Assembly (NCBI GenBank): GCA_964425415.1
Contig: CAYRMJ010000004.1
Location: 1-32,313 of the forward strand
Direction: 5' to 3'
Source of the DNA: JAADDK01 sp964425415
GTDB lineage: Archaea; Thermoplasmatota; Thermoplasmata; Thermoplasmatales; Aciduliprofundaceae
Length of the DNA stretch: 32,313 bases
Positions 6,502 through 15,832 of the stretch are shown here, piece after piece (the first letter of the stretch is position 1; the number at the start of each line of letters is the position of its first letter). The translations under genes were made by a program, and so were the position numbers. The notes beneath the pieces were generated by a model. The model made no database searches, was not told the DNA's origin, and worked only from the letters and a program-made list of their open reading frames with translations.

Positions 6502-7312
6502 GAGTTCTTATTACTTTTTTCCCACGCTCAGTGAGCTCAAGAATGATTATTCTCTTAATTAAATTGTACTTTGCAAGGCGATTAACAATGCGCTCCATCT
6601 CTTCAGCACTTATTTCAAGCTTGGCCATTATGTCCTCATACTTCCAACCATCCGCAATAAGATTCAAAACTAACCTGTCAACACCCCGCATCTCTTCAAC
6701 CACATTGGTGTTTATGTAATCTTCAATTACTTGGTATAGCAATTGCCACAAAAACATTCGTTTAAGAGGTGCGATGAAAAGTGCCAATTCCTTATTTTCA
6801 TCGTATTTTATCAGTATTACTCCAACTTTTCTGAATCCGTACTCTATTTTCTTTCTCTCTATTTTCAATATGCGACTCGGATGCAGGGCAATACTGTGCT
6901 CACCCGTGATAATTACAGTTCCCGCCTGATAACTAATTCTGCCCGGATACCATTTCTCTCCTATTCTATACATGACCTTTTCAGAAGAGACAATAGCACT
7001 TAACACCTCAATTCTAAGTTTTCTTATAAAACTCTCCGATGCGGAGATTAGAAGATATACATTTGCTTTTTCTGCAATATCAAAGTACTCAATCAACAAC
7101 AGAGCGCGTTCTCCACCAGTATTGGGCAGTTTTATACTCTTGTCAATGCTCATAATTCTGCTCAATGGCACTCTTATTATCTCTCTTCCAGAAATCATCA
7201 TCAAACCATTGGACAATTTAATCGTGCCCTTTTCCCAAGGCTTGTCAGTGTATATCATAAATCCCCGTCCGTACGGATGTATGTACTCTACCTCTCCGTA
7301 TATTTCGTTCAT
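6485..7312 (-). CDS. cheF: CheF-family archaellum adaptor protein
   Basis: The 275-residue soluble protein matches the archaeal CheF (DUF439) family, which in haloarchaea links phosphorylated CheY to the archaellum switch. The N-terminal two-thirds is rich in beta strands and contains two repeats of a PH-like pattern: ISGREIIRVPLSRIMSIDKS near residues 38-57, and ITGEHSIALHPSRILKIERK near 136-155. The C-terminal part (about 208-270) reads as a winged helix-turn-helix with the recognition-like segment ISAEEMERIVNRLAKYNLIK. It follows the response-regulator gene with an 11-bp gap on the same strand, so the two are one operon. The family call is from pattern and context; switching function is inferred. 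Confidence 0.75.
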   Translation of the reverse strand: MNEIYGEVEYIHPYGRGFMIYTDKPWEKGTIKLSNGLMMISGREIIRVPLSRIMSIDKSIKLPNTGGERALLLIEYFDIAEKANVYLLISASESFIRKLRIEVLSAIVSSEKVMYRIGEKWYPGRISYQAGTVIITGEHSIALHPSRILKIERKKIEYGFRKVGVILIKYDENKELALFIAPLKRMFLWQLLYQVIEDYINTNVVEEMRGVDRLVLNLIADGWKYEDIMAKLEISAEEMERIVNRLAKYNLIKRIIILELTERGKKVIRTLTDES

Positions 7313-7323
7313 ATCAATTCAAC

Positions 7324-7920
7324 TCACCCTTTTTTTAAGCTTATCTCGTATCTTTCACCCACCTTTATATCTATGATACTAACATCGTTTCTATTTTTAA
7401 CTCGCTCCGTGAAAGCGTTGAGCTCGTCTATGTCGTCAAAGGTGAAGGTAATAATTGCATCAGAAGTTTTGATTTTTTCCAATCTATTCATAGCTTCCTC
7501 AGAACTTAAACCGTGTTCAGAGGACATTGTGGAAAACATGGCTCTCTTGTGCAAGGCAGCTTCCATTTTCTCCTCAAGCTCTCCCAATCTGAAAGGCTTA
7601 ACTACATAATCATCGGCACCCAATTTCATCGCGCGCACCACGGTCTCAAGGTCATTCACCCCTGATACTATAATTATTACGATATCCGGCATGTAAGAAC
7701 GAAACTGCTCAAGAAGCTCAAGACCGCTGAAATCAGGAAGCATTATGTCCATCAAAATGATGTTTATGTCTGGATTTTTCCGCACATGCTTGATTGCATC
7801 AGCACCTGTGTTAGCAACCAAAACCACATAACCCCTCTTTGAAAAGTACATTGATATTAATTTGGTGATTTCAACTTCGTCATCAACCACCAGAAGCTTT
7901 AACTTTCCATCAACGCACAT
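7324..7920 (-). CDS. Response regulator: receiver domain plus a novel C-terminal domain
   Basis: The protein has 198 residues. Residues 5-125 form a CheY-like receiver with the acidic pair Asp13-Asp14, phospho-acceptor Asp58 in ILMDIMLPD, Ser86 at the Thr/Ser switch position (IIVSG) and Lys108 in VKPF. The last roughly 70 residues are neither a helix-turn-helix nor an enzyme I recognise. After a helical linker they form a small alpha/beta domain (AIITFTFDDIDELNAF, then SIIDIKVGERYEISL). Because the gene is immediately upstream of cheF, the natural reading is that this protein carries the signal to the archaellum in place of a single-domain CheY. No histidine kinase, CheA or receptor is in the window. 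It probably has a leaderless mRNA from the A/T box at about 7944-7957. Confidence 0.85.
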   Translation of the reverse strand: MCVDGKLKLLVVDDEVEITKLISMYFSKRGYVVLVANTGADAIKHVRKNPDINIILMDIMLPDFSGLELLEQFRSYMPDIVIIIVSGVNDLETVVRAMKLGADDYVVKPFRLGELEEKMEAALHKRAMFSTMSSEHGLSSEEAMNRLEKIKTSDAIITFTFDDIDELNAFTERVKNRNDVSIIDIKVGERYEISLKKG

Positions 7921-7943
7921 ATTGATTATGATGAGCTTTTAGC

Positions 7944-7957
7944 TATTAATATTTTTT
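7944..7957 (-). promoter_or_regulatory. Promoter of the response regulator-cheF operon
   Basis: On the minus strand the sequence AAATATTAATAGC lies about 26-35 nt before the ATG at 7920, consistent with a TATA box. Confidence 0.4.
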
Positions 7958-8005
7958 CCGAAAGTTCTTACATAATCCTTTTATATCTCAAACACAGGAA
8001 GGTTT

Positions 8006-8018
8006 TTTATATCTTTAA
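8006..8018 (+). promoter_or_regulatory. TATA box of the radical SAM gene
   Basis: TTTTATATCTTTA is centred about 22-25 nt before the GTG (8028) and ATG (8034) start candidates. A near copy, TTTTATATCT, sits 26 bp upstream (7979-7988), so two tandem promoters are possible. Confidence 0.45.
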
Positions 8019-8033
8019 AAGAATGCTGTGAGA

Positions 8034-8900
8034 ATGAGATACCTTCACACCTTTGACCCGTGGAACTTTCCACTCTGCACCTGTCCGCAAAAGTACTCAA
8101 TTGACCCGTACACCGGTTGTGAGCATAGGTGCCTTTACTGTTACATTTCCTCGTACATCAAGGAGCCTTGGAGAGTGAGACCAAAAAAGGATTTTCTAAG
8201 GAACCTTGAGAGAGATTTGAAGCGCGCGCCCATCATGCCTGTTTCAATGAGCAACTCATCTGACCCGTATCCGAGCATTGAAAAAGAGATGAGAATAACG
8301 AGGGGCACTTTAAATCTGTTAAAAAGATATGGTTTTCCCGTGCTGCTCCTCACCAAATCCGATATGGTAACAAGAGATGCTGACATCCTATCCACCATGC
8401 CCGCGGTGGTTTCAATAACCCTGACCACGCTTGATGAAAATCTGGCAAAGAAATTGGAGCCCTTTGCACCCAGTCCAGAGAGAAGATTAAGAGCAATTCA
8501 AAGTTTGGCAAACTCAGAAATTCCCGTGGCAGTGCGAGTAGACCCAATAATTCCCCACATAAACGACAATTTAGAAAGTTTGAGGATATTGGTTAAAGAG
8601 CTGGCGAATTTGGGCGTGAAACAAATAATATCTTCCACATACAAAGCCAAGCCGGATAATTTCAAGAGACTGACAGCAGTGTTCAAAGACAAAACGGAGA
8701 AGCTTCGCATGCTGTATTACGAGAAAAATGAGACGGTTCGCGGTGTGAGGTACGCTCCTCGTGACATAAGATTTAAAATTCTCAAAACAGTAAGAGATTT
8801 GGCTGATGAGCACTCAGTTCAGTTCTCAGTGTGTCGTGAAGGACTGCCCCTGAATTCCGCAAAGACATGCGATGCAAGCCATCTTCTTCATCTACCCTGA
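8034..8900 (+). CDS. SplB-like radical SAM protein
   Basis: The protein has 288 residues from the ATG at 8034; a GTG two codons earlier is also possible. The radical SAM cluster motif is CEHRCLYCY (Cys29, Cys33, Cys36). It is followed by a TIM-barrel pattern with the segments PVSMSNSSDPYPSIE, PVLLLTKSDMVTRD and VAVRVDPIIPHIND, which are typical of the spore-photoproduct-lyase-related COG1533 group. Extra cysteines lie just before the motif (CTC) and near the C-terminus (VCREG, KTCDAS); the latter might be a second metal site or a hydrogen-donor cysteine. The substrate is unknown. Spore photoproduct repair is not implied, because archaeal members of this group are mostly uncharacterised. It is convergent with hel308, overlapping it by 13 bp. 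Confidence 0.85.
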   Translation: MRYLHTFDPWNFPLCTCPQKYSIDPYTGCEHRCLYCYISSYIKEPWRVRPKKDFLRNLERDLKRAPIMPVSMSNSSDPYPSIEKEMRITRGTLNLLKRYGFPVLLLTKSDMVTRDADILSTMPAVVSITLTTLDENLAKKLEPFAPSPERRLRAIQSLANSEIPVAVRVDPIIPHINDNLESLRILVKELANLGVKQIISSTYKAKPDNFKRLTAVFKDKTEKLRMLYYEKNETVRGVRYAPRDIRFKILKTVRDLADEHSVQFSVCREGLPLNSAKTCDASHLLHLP

Positions 8901-10987
8901 ACCTGCTTTATTATTTCCTTTGCTAATTTCGCTCCTATGCCGGGCACTTTGGATAGGGATTCCACTGTAGCTCTTCTGAAATCTTCTGCACTTTTGAATC
9001 CGTAATCAAACAGTCTCCGCGCCCTCACACGTCCAATTCCGCGAAGCTGTACCACGGGCAAAAGCTCCTCGCTCACTCCGTACTTCACCCTTAGCTGAAG
9101 CTTTTCCACCTCTCTTCTCCACTTATAGCGAAGCACTGTGCCAATTTCTCCAAACGCATATATGAGCCAGTCAGCAAGTTCCACTACTGCGTGCAGGTCT
9201 CCAGGACCTATGTCGTACTTTCCAACGATGCTTTCCTGCGGAGCTTCGCTTATCCAATCTTCAAGCACCTTCGCAGTTTTCAAAGCTCCGAAAAATCTCT
9301 CTCCGCTCACTTCGTACTCATCCACAGCAAGGTTGTGCATTATGCTAAGTGAGTAAAGCTGCTCGTACTCTGCCTTTTTAGGCCGAAATACTCTCATATC
9401 AGGAGTGGTGCATACTGTATGCAAAACGCAGAACTCGTCGTAATCCATCTCATAGCAATTTCTGAAAATGATGGCACTCTCAGGATCAATGTATAGGTCA
9501 GATACTCTCTTCCCAAGGGGCGTGGCCCGAATGAACTTGCGCTCTTCAACAAACTCGTTTTCAATCAGAAAATCAACTATTCTGTCCACCTTCCCCCTCA
9601 ATGTTTCCGCAGGTATTTTATGTCCGTAAAATGTGCTACCTATGAAGTCAATCACATCATCTCTGGAATTTGCAATGTTTGCAGCAATTAAAGAGAGAAC
9701 ATGAATTCTGAGAGCTCGGTCGTTGGCAAGTTGTGATTCTATCTCTTCGCTCTCTCCTCTTATGTAAATGTCCATGTACATTTCTGCTCTCTTCATGCTG
9801 CTCGCTACCAATATGCCCTCTCCATGTGTGTCGTACTTCGGCCTGCCTGCACGGCCAATCATCTGCTTCACTTCCATCACGGGAATCGGCACACTTCCAA
9901 ATCCATCGTATCTGGTCAGGTCTCTCACAATTACCGTGCGCGAAGGAAGGTTTATTCCTGCCGCAAGGGTGGGCGTGGCCACGATGACCTTCAGCAATCT
10001 GCTTTTGAACGCTTCTTCAACTGCCTTTCTCTGAGAATTTGTAAGTCCTGCATGATGGAAAGCAACCCCGTTTTTTATCAACTCTGCAATTTTTTCAGAG
10101 TATATTGTGTATTCCTCATCTTCAATTTTTGATGCGATTTTATTTAAACTATTTTTTTCATCCTCTTTTAGATGTCTCGCGACTCTTCTCTTCAACTTCA
10201 ATGCAAGAGACTCCGCAGATTTGCGGCGATTCACAAATATCAAAAGCTGACCACCATTTTCAATGCGACTCTCAACCAGATTGCCAACCACTATGCTATC
10301 TCTCTTCATTGGCTCCGTGCTTCCATCATCGTAAATAACATGTTCATCGTAAAAAACGCCGGTCTTCAAAGGTACGGGCCTGAACTCGCTGTACACGTGC
10401 TCTGCTCCCAGCCACTGGGCAAGCTCTTTAGAGTTGCTTATGGTTGCTGATAGGGCAACAAACTGCACATCGTCGTTTATGTATCTGATTTTTGATATGA
10501 CCATTTCAAGGGTCGGCCCGCGATTTTCCTCGCCAAGCATGTGCACCTCGTCCACAACAACCACACCCAAGTCATAGGGGTAATCGGGATTATGGCGTAG
10601 TATGGAATCCATCTTCTCACTTGTGACAACTACCACATCGTAATTCTCCACATATCCTGATGGACTGTCATAGTCACCCATTGCCAGAGCCACTCTCATT
10701 CCAAATTTCTCAAATTTTTTGAGTTCTTCGTACTTTTCCATTGCCAGAGCCCTTAGTGGCACTATGTACACACTCTTCAATCCCAGCTTGAAAGCGCGGA
10801 GAATAGCAAAGTATCCCACCATTGTCTTTCCGCTGGCGGTGGGCACTGAAACCACAACGCTTTTGCCTTTGAAAACATGGTTTAGAGCATCGCGCTGGTA
10901 CTCGTAAAGATACCTTATTCCTTCTTTTCTGAAGACATCCAGAATGTCTGTGCTTAGGGGCACATCGTCAATATTCACATTTTCCAT
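8888..10987 (-). CDS. hel308: Hel308/Hjm superfamily 2 DNA helicase
   Basis: The 699-residue length is standard for Hel308, a 3'-5' helicase that acts on stalled replication forks. In order the protein shows a Q-motif-like N-terminus (YEYQRDAL), Walker A PTASGKT (49-55), motif Ia PLRALA, DEVH box (146-149), motif III LSATI, motif IV/V (VIVATPTLAAGINLPSRTVI) and motif VI QMIGRAGR. The winged helix and ratchet domain follow. The C-terminus has helix-hairpin-helix elements (RGIGRVRARRLFDYGF and SLSKVPGIGAKLAKEI), including the R-x-R-A-R type autoinhibitory region. No motif is missing. It begins at the ATG at 10987, in a 128-bp region divergent from the beta-propeller gene. Confidence 0.95.
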   Translation of the reverse strand: MENVNIDDVPLSTDILDVFRKEGIRYLYEYQRDALNHVFKGKSVVVSVPTASGKTMVGYFAILRAFKLGLKSVYIVPLRALAMEKYEELKKFEKFGMRVALAMGDYDSPSGYVENYDVVVVTSEKMDSILRHNPDYPYDLGVVVVDEVHMLGEENRGPTLEMVISKIRYINDDVQFVALSATISNSKELAQWLGAEHVYSEFRPVPLKTGVFYDEHVIYDDGSTEPMKRDSIVVGNLVESRIENGGQLLIFVNRRKSAESLALKLKRRVARHLKEDEKNSLNKIASKIEDEEYTIYSEKIAELIKNGVAFHHAGLTNSQRKAVEEAFKSRLLKVIVATPTLAAGINLPSRTVIVRDLTRYDGFGSVPIPVMEVKQMIGRAGRPKYDTHGEGILVASSMKRAEMYMDIYIRGESEEIESQLANDRALRIHVLSLIAANIANSRDDVIDFIGSTFYGHKIPAETLRGKVDRIVDFLIENEFVEERKFIRATPLGKRVSDLYIDPESAIIFRNCYEMDYDEFCVLHTVCTTPDMRVFRPKKAEYEQLYSLSIMHNLAVDEYEVSGERFFGALKTAKVLEDWISEAPQESIVGKYDIGPGDLHAVVELADWLIYAFGEIGTVLRYKWRREVEKLQLRVKYGVSEELLPVVQLRGIGRVRARRLFDYGFKSAEDFRRATVESLSKVPGIGAKLAKEIIKQVQGR

Positions 10988-11078
10988 TATGTGTCAAGCA
11001 ATTTAATACTTTCTCGGAAAGTTGTGAGATGTATGTTCTAAATATTTTGCAGATAACACAAATCTAAATTATCACACC

Positions 11079-11095
11079 AAAAAGTTTAATAGATA
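11079..11095 (+). promoter_or_regulatory. TATA box of the beta-propeller gene
   Basis: CAAAAAGTTTAATAGAT, a BRE-like purine run followed by TTTAATAG, is centred about 27 nt before the ATG at 11116. This predicts a leaderless transcript. Confidence 0.45.
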
Positions 11096-11115
11096 TTTTA
11101 TAATCTTCCACATGT

Positions 11116-12552
11116 ATGATTGATGCACCTGTTCAAAAAACCATATCTCTTAGTGGTAATGTGAGGCATGTTGATATATCCAACGATGGGGGGTTTGCAC
11201 TGGCCACATATCCGCAGGGATATGCTATAATAATAGGTGACGAGGTAGTGCACAGAAAGGGCACCATAACTCGCGCACGAATAATAAGAGAAAAAGAATC
11301 TTTCGTGGTTGCTGAAAATCATTCACTTCTATTTTTTAACAATCACGGCGCATTGCTGTGGAGAAACAACTACGACTCAAAAATAATTGATTTCTCTTTC
11401 ACATCATCCGAAGGATTGGTTCTTTTGGAAAACGGAGATGTTGTTGCTTTGAGCAACTTCAAAATTGAATTGTGGAAAATTACCGTGCCGGGGGCAAAAA
11501 GAGTGATCATTGACCCCACAGGTAGAAATTTTGCTGTGATTACTGATAAAGAAATAAACTTTTACACTTTCAACAACCACAATCTGCAATGGAACGAAGG
11601 ATTTATGGACAATATACATCACGTGTACCTAAACAGAGGTTCAACTAGAATCGCCGTTTCTCTGGTCACCGGAGATTTTTATTTGCTCTCTAAAAGTGGC
11701 AAAACCATGCTGGAGTACAAATTCAAAAAACCACCTGTTGTGGTATTAGACAGATATGGAAATGTGATAGTTGGAGAGGAAAACTATGTGAAAATAATGA
11801 ACGAAAGAGGCACCGTGCTCAAAAAAATTGAGTTTAGTGGAATGTGCAATGAGTTGAAAGTTGGATACAGATCAGATTACAGTGTTTGCGGCACCAGCTC
11901 AGGAATGGTTTATTTCTTTGACCGATCAGGAGTGCTGTGGCAACATCACCACAACGAGCCAATTGGAGCTGTTAACATGTCCGATAGCGGAGATTATGTG
12001 ATTGCAGCTAACAGTGAGGTGATCATATTCAACAACCTCAGCTACTATGTTTCAGTCATAAGGGATATGCAAAAGAAAATTGCGGCGGTGCCTGCTAAAG
12101 ACCCACGTCGTGAGAAACTGAGCAACATAATAAGAAAGATGAAGGGAGCTTATTTGAAGAGAGATTTTAAGCTTTTGCTTAATCTAGCCAATGCATTTGA
12201 TTCGCTTTACACTGCAATTGAAAGAAATACAGTAAAATTTGCACTAATACTTGCGGACTCTTTTTCTGTGGATACTGTGTCCAAATGTCAATTGTATGTT
12301 GCAACTAATGAGCGAGTATCCCTGAAGGTTTACGGTGATGTTAAATATGGTGTTCGTGTGGTTCAAAGAGTGCCGGGAAAAACAGTAATATCCATATTGT
12401 TACAGCCCAAGCACAGTGGTAAACTATCAGTTCGTATAGATGTGTTTGCCGGTGCCAAAAAGATATCAATTCCAGTAACCATATTTGCAGATGGAATACT
12501 GAGAAAAAAGAGAGTTATATCCAATACAGATTTTAGGCGGCTCATATCATAA
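11116..12552 (+). CDS. Cytoplasmic WD40/PQQ-like beta-propeller protein
   Basis: The 478-residue protein has no signal peptide or membrane segment. Residues 1 to about 315 consist of repeated four-strand blades with recurring patterns such as 'DISNDGGFALATY', 'IDPTGRNFAVIT', 'SKSGKTMLEYKF' and 'DRSGVLWQHHH'. These fit a seven-bladed propeller of the kind used as a protein-interaction platform. A helical stretch rich in Lys/Arg (about 318-370) follows, then a beta-sandwich-like C-terminal domain (about 375-478). No enzyme motif is seen and I recognise no named family. It faces arlJ, and the two stop regions overlap by 11 bp. An archaellum-related scaffold role is possible but rests only on position. 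Confidence 0.7.
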   Translation: MIDAPVQKTISLSGNVRHVDISNDGGFALATYPQGYAIIIGDEVVHRKGTITRARIIREKESFVVAENHSLLFFNNHGALLWRNNYDSKIIDFSFTSSEGLVLLENGDVVALSNFKIELWKITVPGAKRVIIDPTGRNFAVITDKEINFYTFNNHNLQWNEGFMDNIHHVYLNRGSTRIAVSLVTGDFYLLSKSGKTMLEYKFKKPPVVVLDRYGNVIVGEENYVKIMNERGTVLKKIEFSGMCNELKVGYRSDYSVCGTSSGMVYFFDRSGVLWQHHHNEPIGAVNMSDSGDYVIAANSEVIIFNNLSYYVSVIRDMQKKIAAVPAKDPRREKLSNIIRKMKGAYLKRDFKLLLNLANAFDSLYTAIERNTVKFALILADSFSVDTVSKCQLYVATNERVSLKVYGDVKYGVRVVQRVPGKTVISILLQPKHSGKLSVRIDVFAGAKKISIPVTIFADGILRKKRVISNTDFRRLIS

Positions 12553-14203
12553 TTGAATTCATAACCGTGGCCGAGATTACAGCGGTTATTGCGCCCACCC
12601 ATATCATTACCACCAAATCATACAGAACTTTTACATTGCTGGACGCAGAAACTACCTTTTTTATGGCAGCAGCGATTACTGTATGCACTATTACCAGAGC
12701 AAAAAGCAAAACTCGCATAAGTTGAATGCTAATCATTGTTCCTGTGAATAACGAGAGAAAAGAATATTCCTGAGATATCGGAGCAATCTCAGCAAACATG
12801 TTGTTCATAAGTGCAACTACCCACATAAGAACATACAAAGGAAATGTGATGAAAACCATTGAACCATAGAGCAAACCTGAAGTGGTTGACGCAGCCAGAA
12901 AGCGCTTCTTTCTAAGAGCAAGAATTTTCAAAAAGTTCTCACTGATGATTTCGCTTATCTTCTTTGCATCGCCACCAACCTCTGTGCCATCCACGTACAG
13001 GTCATTGAACTTAGAAATTAAATCACTACCCGTCTCTGCTCCAAAGGTCTTCCATGCCAAGTGTTTGTCAATTCTCAAAGCAAGCCGATTGTAAAGGTCG
13101 TTTATGTGCTTTGTGAGCGGTCCGAATTTGTAATATCTCAATTTTTTCAGAGCGAAGGTCGTTTCCTTTCCTGTACCTGATGCGCTGGTTCCGAGAGACC
13201 TTATAAAAGAGGGATAAAACATCTCTTTGTTTTTTATGTGAGCTTCCATTTTAGTGGCATAGTGTCCGGGAATTATTAGAGGCGTGATGGCAAGCGCCAC
13301 CTGAAATTCAAAGGGTATTGGAAGCAAAAACGCAACAAAGAAAGTTATAATTGTTAAAGACACTCCAAGTAACAATTTTCTGCGGACACCTATCTTTATG
13401 GGAGTCTCAATGCTGCTGGTCTCCCACACTTGTTCCCATGGTACTGACACGTATATGTAGTAAAAAGCTCCAATCTCCACCACAAAGAACAGCAAAATAG
13501 AAAGGTAAAATGATGTGTAGTCTCCACCCATCAACATGGGCAAAAGTGCGGCCACAGTAATGAGAAACAGAGCTGAAGATATGCTTGCGAGGTATATTTC
13601 ATTCAAAATTCCTATTGATTCAACCGCATTGTTGTATTTTATGGCGTACTCTTCCAAAGCGGCCTTCTGCTCATTTTGCGAGAAGCTCTCAGCGGATTCT
13701 CCTGATTCCACAGCATGCGCCATTCTTATCAGGAAATCTGATAGTTGCTCGCTGGGTGTCTTCTCTGCAACCATTCTTGCAGCCTCTGGAAGGTCAACAT
13801 TCCACTTATTTATGAGAACATATATTTTTTTGATTTCTTTTGCAAGTTCTCGGTACTCTTTCATTTCAGAGAGAATGTTGAAAAGGTCTTTTCTTGACAC
13901 ATAAGCCAATGAGAGAATACCGAGTCTCGTAACGAATAGGTGCATATCCCTATCAATCAACTTTCCTGCGCGAATGTATATAATGTATGGAAATATCAAA
14001 ACTACAGTTGCCACAAAGAATAAGAGGAAGGAGAAGAGAAAAACGATAAGTGGGGTCATAAACTCTCCCAAAAATATTAGAACCACATAGTATCCCACAA
14101 TTAGCAATGCAAATAGAGGAATGAACACCTTCAATATGTATGTGGGAAATGGCATGCCTGCATAGTCGTAAGCCTTCATAAATTTTGAATTTTCAAGGCT
14201 CAT
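12542..14203 (-). CDS. arlJ: ArlJ (FlaJ) archaellum membrane platform protein
   Basis: The 553-residue polytopic protein is the membrane anchor of the archaellum motor, homologous to TadC/GspF proteins. Two N-terminal membrane helices (about residues 25-75) precede a large cytoplasmic helical domain (about 80-195). Paired membrane segments follow near 205-250 and 275-315, then a second cytoplasmic domain, rich in basic and conserved Gly residues (about 318-435), that would contact ArlI. Three further helices lie at the C-terminus. Its ATG overlaps the arlI stop by four bases. It is the last gene of the operon, and its stop overlaps the convergent beta-propeller gene by 11 bp, leaving no room for a separate terminator. 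Confidence 0.93.
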   Translation of the reverse strand: MSLENSKFMKAYDYAGMPFPTYILKVFIPLFALLIVGYYVVLIFLGEFMTPLIVFLFSFLLFFVATVVLIFPYIIYIRAGKLIDRDMHLFVTRLGILSLAYVSRKDLFNILSEMKEYRELAKEIKKIYVLINKWNVDLPEAARMVAEKTPSEQLSDFLIRMAHAVESGESAESFSQNEQKAALEEYAIKYNNAVESIGILNEIYLASISSALFLITVAALLPMLMGGDYTSFYLSILLFFVVEIGAFYYIYVSVPWEQVWETSSIETPIKIGVRRKLLLGVSLTIITFFVAFLLPIPFEFQVALAITPLIIPGHYATKMEAHIKNKEMFYPSFIRSLGTSASGTGKETTFALKKLRYYKFGPLTKHINDLYNRLALRIDKHLAWKTFGAETGSDLISKFNDLYVDGTEVGGDAKKISEIISENFLKILALRKKRFLAASTTSGLLYGSMVFITFPLYVLMWVVALMNNMFAEIAPISQEYSFLSLFTGTMISIQLMRVLLFALVIVHTVIAAAIKKVVSASSNVKVLYDLVVMIWVGAITAVISATVMNSIMI

Positions 14204-15831
14204 AGACTCCTCAGCTCCCTCTTGAGGGCATCCATTCCTTCCTCATAGTAAATTCTCAGAAGTCTAACCACCACATCGTAATCAAATATGTGCTTTTCTA
14301 CCATGGTTTTTAGAATCTTGGCGCGTTCCTCAAGGTCGTTGTATATTCTCTTAACGTTCTGATACCTCAGTTTCGGAGCAACTTTTCCTTCAAGTATGTA
14401 GCTGTTGTTTATGCCGCGGAAGAAGTGCTTGTCCTGAACCGGGTCCCACACGAACATGTTTCTTGTCAATATTCCGCCTCTGACTTTTGAGTACTTAATG
14501 ATTTCATCAACGGAGGTTATTCTCCTCATCAGTCTTCCTCTCTCATACACGAGCTGCTGAAACACCACAACATTCAGATTGTCCATGAACCTCTCTGGTA
14601 TGTTTATAGGATCTCCAGTCAATCTCTGAATCATCTGTGTAACGGATGGTGCGTGGAATGTGCTGATCACATAGTGGCCAGTCTGCATAGCCTGAAACGC
14701 TGCAAAGCCTTCCTTGCCTCTTATCTCTCCAATCAGTATGTAATTAGGTCTGCTTCTCAAAGCTGCTCTTATAAGGTCGTATAATTCAACAGAAGCCTCT
14801 CCCGTGACTGTTTCTCTCGTGACAACTCTTTGCCAGATTGGTTGTGGTGCAATAACTTCTGGGGTATCTTCAGCGCTGTATATCTTCCAGTGATGATTAA
14901 TATATGGTATTAAAGAGTTCAATGTGGTGGTTTTACCGCTTGCTGTCTCACCGCAGATGAACAGGTTTATGCCGTATTCAACCAGAAGCCATAAGTATGC
15001 ACCAACCTGCGGGCTCATAGTTCCAAGATATATCAGAAACGGCATAGTTAGTGGCTTTTCGGAGAATCGCCTTATGGTGAACGAGCTTCCCTCCTTGCTT
15101 ATATCTTCGCTGTAGATTATGTTAATTCTTGAACCGTCTGGCAAAGAGGCATCAATTATTGGATTGGAATCGGAAACCGGGCTGCCAATTCTCTCGCTTA
15201 TATTTCTTAAATACCTCTCTAACTCAAACTTTGTCTGAAATCTAACATTTGTGGGCAAGGTGCCAAAAAGCTTATGAACTATATGAATCGGACGCGTGCC
15301 AATCAGATGTATATCCTCAATGTAGGGGTCTCTGAGAATTGGCTCCATTGGCCCCATTTGAAGGATATTTCTGTGAAGATAATATCTAATAACTTTAAAC
15401 TCCTCCTTTGTGACATACACCTTATCAACTTCACCCTTCAAATATCTCGCGAGCACTCCCGTTTTTTCACCCTTTTCAGTTGTGGTCACCCGCTTAAGAA
15501 GAGTATCAAGGACCTTAATAAATTTCTTATCATTATCCGGCACCTCAACAGTGCTACCAATATGCAGAATGAGCTTTTTTATTTTTTCATATTTTTTCTG
15601 AGTTTCTTTGCTCATTTTTGGCTCAACCGCAACATAATGCCAACCGTTAACATTGTGAATGTGAATAAATATAGGGTCTCCCACAGGATATATTACATTG
15701 GGGTGGCTCATTCTCTCCATGTCCCTGTCCAAATGGTCGTACCATATAGGGTAAACTCCATGCTTTCTGTGGAACTCATCAATATACTCTTTCAGATGCG
15801 GATTTTTTTTGATTGCTGTTTGCAGGCTCAT
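14200..15831 (-). CDS. arlI: ArlI (FlaI) archaellum motor ATPase
   Basis: The 543-residue secretion-type AAA ATPase powers archaellum assembly and rotation as a hexamer. Visible motifs are Walker A GETASGKT (294-301), an Asp box around YSAEDTPE (318-325), Walker B ILIGEIRG (365-372) and the His box TGHYVISTFHA (384-394). The N-terminal domain (1 to about 240) contains the PIIDASLPDGSRINI strand typical of the FlaI/TadA group. Length and motif order match the family. It begins two bases after the arlH stop (TAAAATG) and overlaps arlJ by four bases. Confidence 0.96.
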   Translation of the reverse strand: MSLQTAIKKNPHLKEYIDEFHRKHGVYPIWYDHLDRDMERMSHPNVIYPVGDPIFIHIHNVNGWHYVAVEPKMSKETQKKYEKIKKLILHIGSTVEVPDNDKKFIKVLDTLLKRVTTTEKGEKTGVLARYLKGEVDKVYVTKEEFKVIRYYLHRNILQMGPMEPILRDPYIEDIHLIGTRPIHIVHKLFGTLPTNVRFQTKFELERYLRNISERIGSPVSDSNPIIDASLPDGSRINIIYSEDISKEGSSFTIRRFSEKPLTMPFLIYLGTMSPQVGAYLWLLVEYGINLFICGETASGKTTTLNSLIPYINHHWKIYSAEDTPEVIAPQPIWQRVVTRETVTGEASVELYDLIRAALRSRPNYILIGEIRGKEGFAAFQAMQTGHYVISTFHAPSVTQMIQRLTGDPINIPERFMDNLNVVVFQQLVYERGRLMRRITSVDEIIKYSKVRGGILTRNMFVWDPVQDKHFFRGINNSYILEGKVAPKLRYQNVKRIYNDLEERAKILKTMVEKHIFDYDVVVRLLRIYYEEGMDALKRELRSL

Positions 15832-15832
15832 T

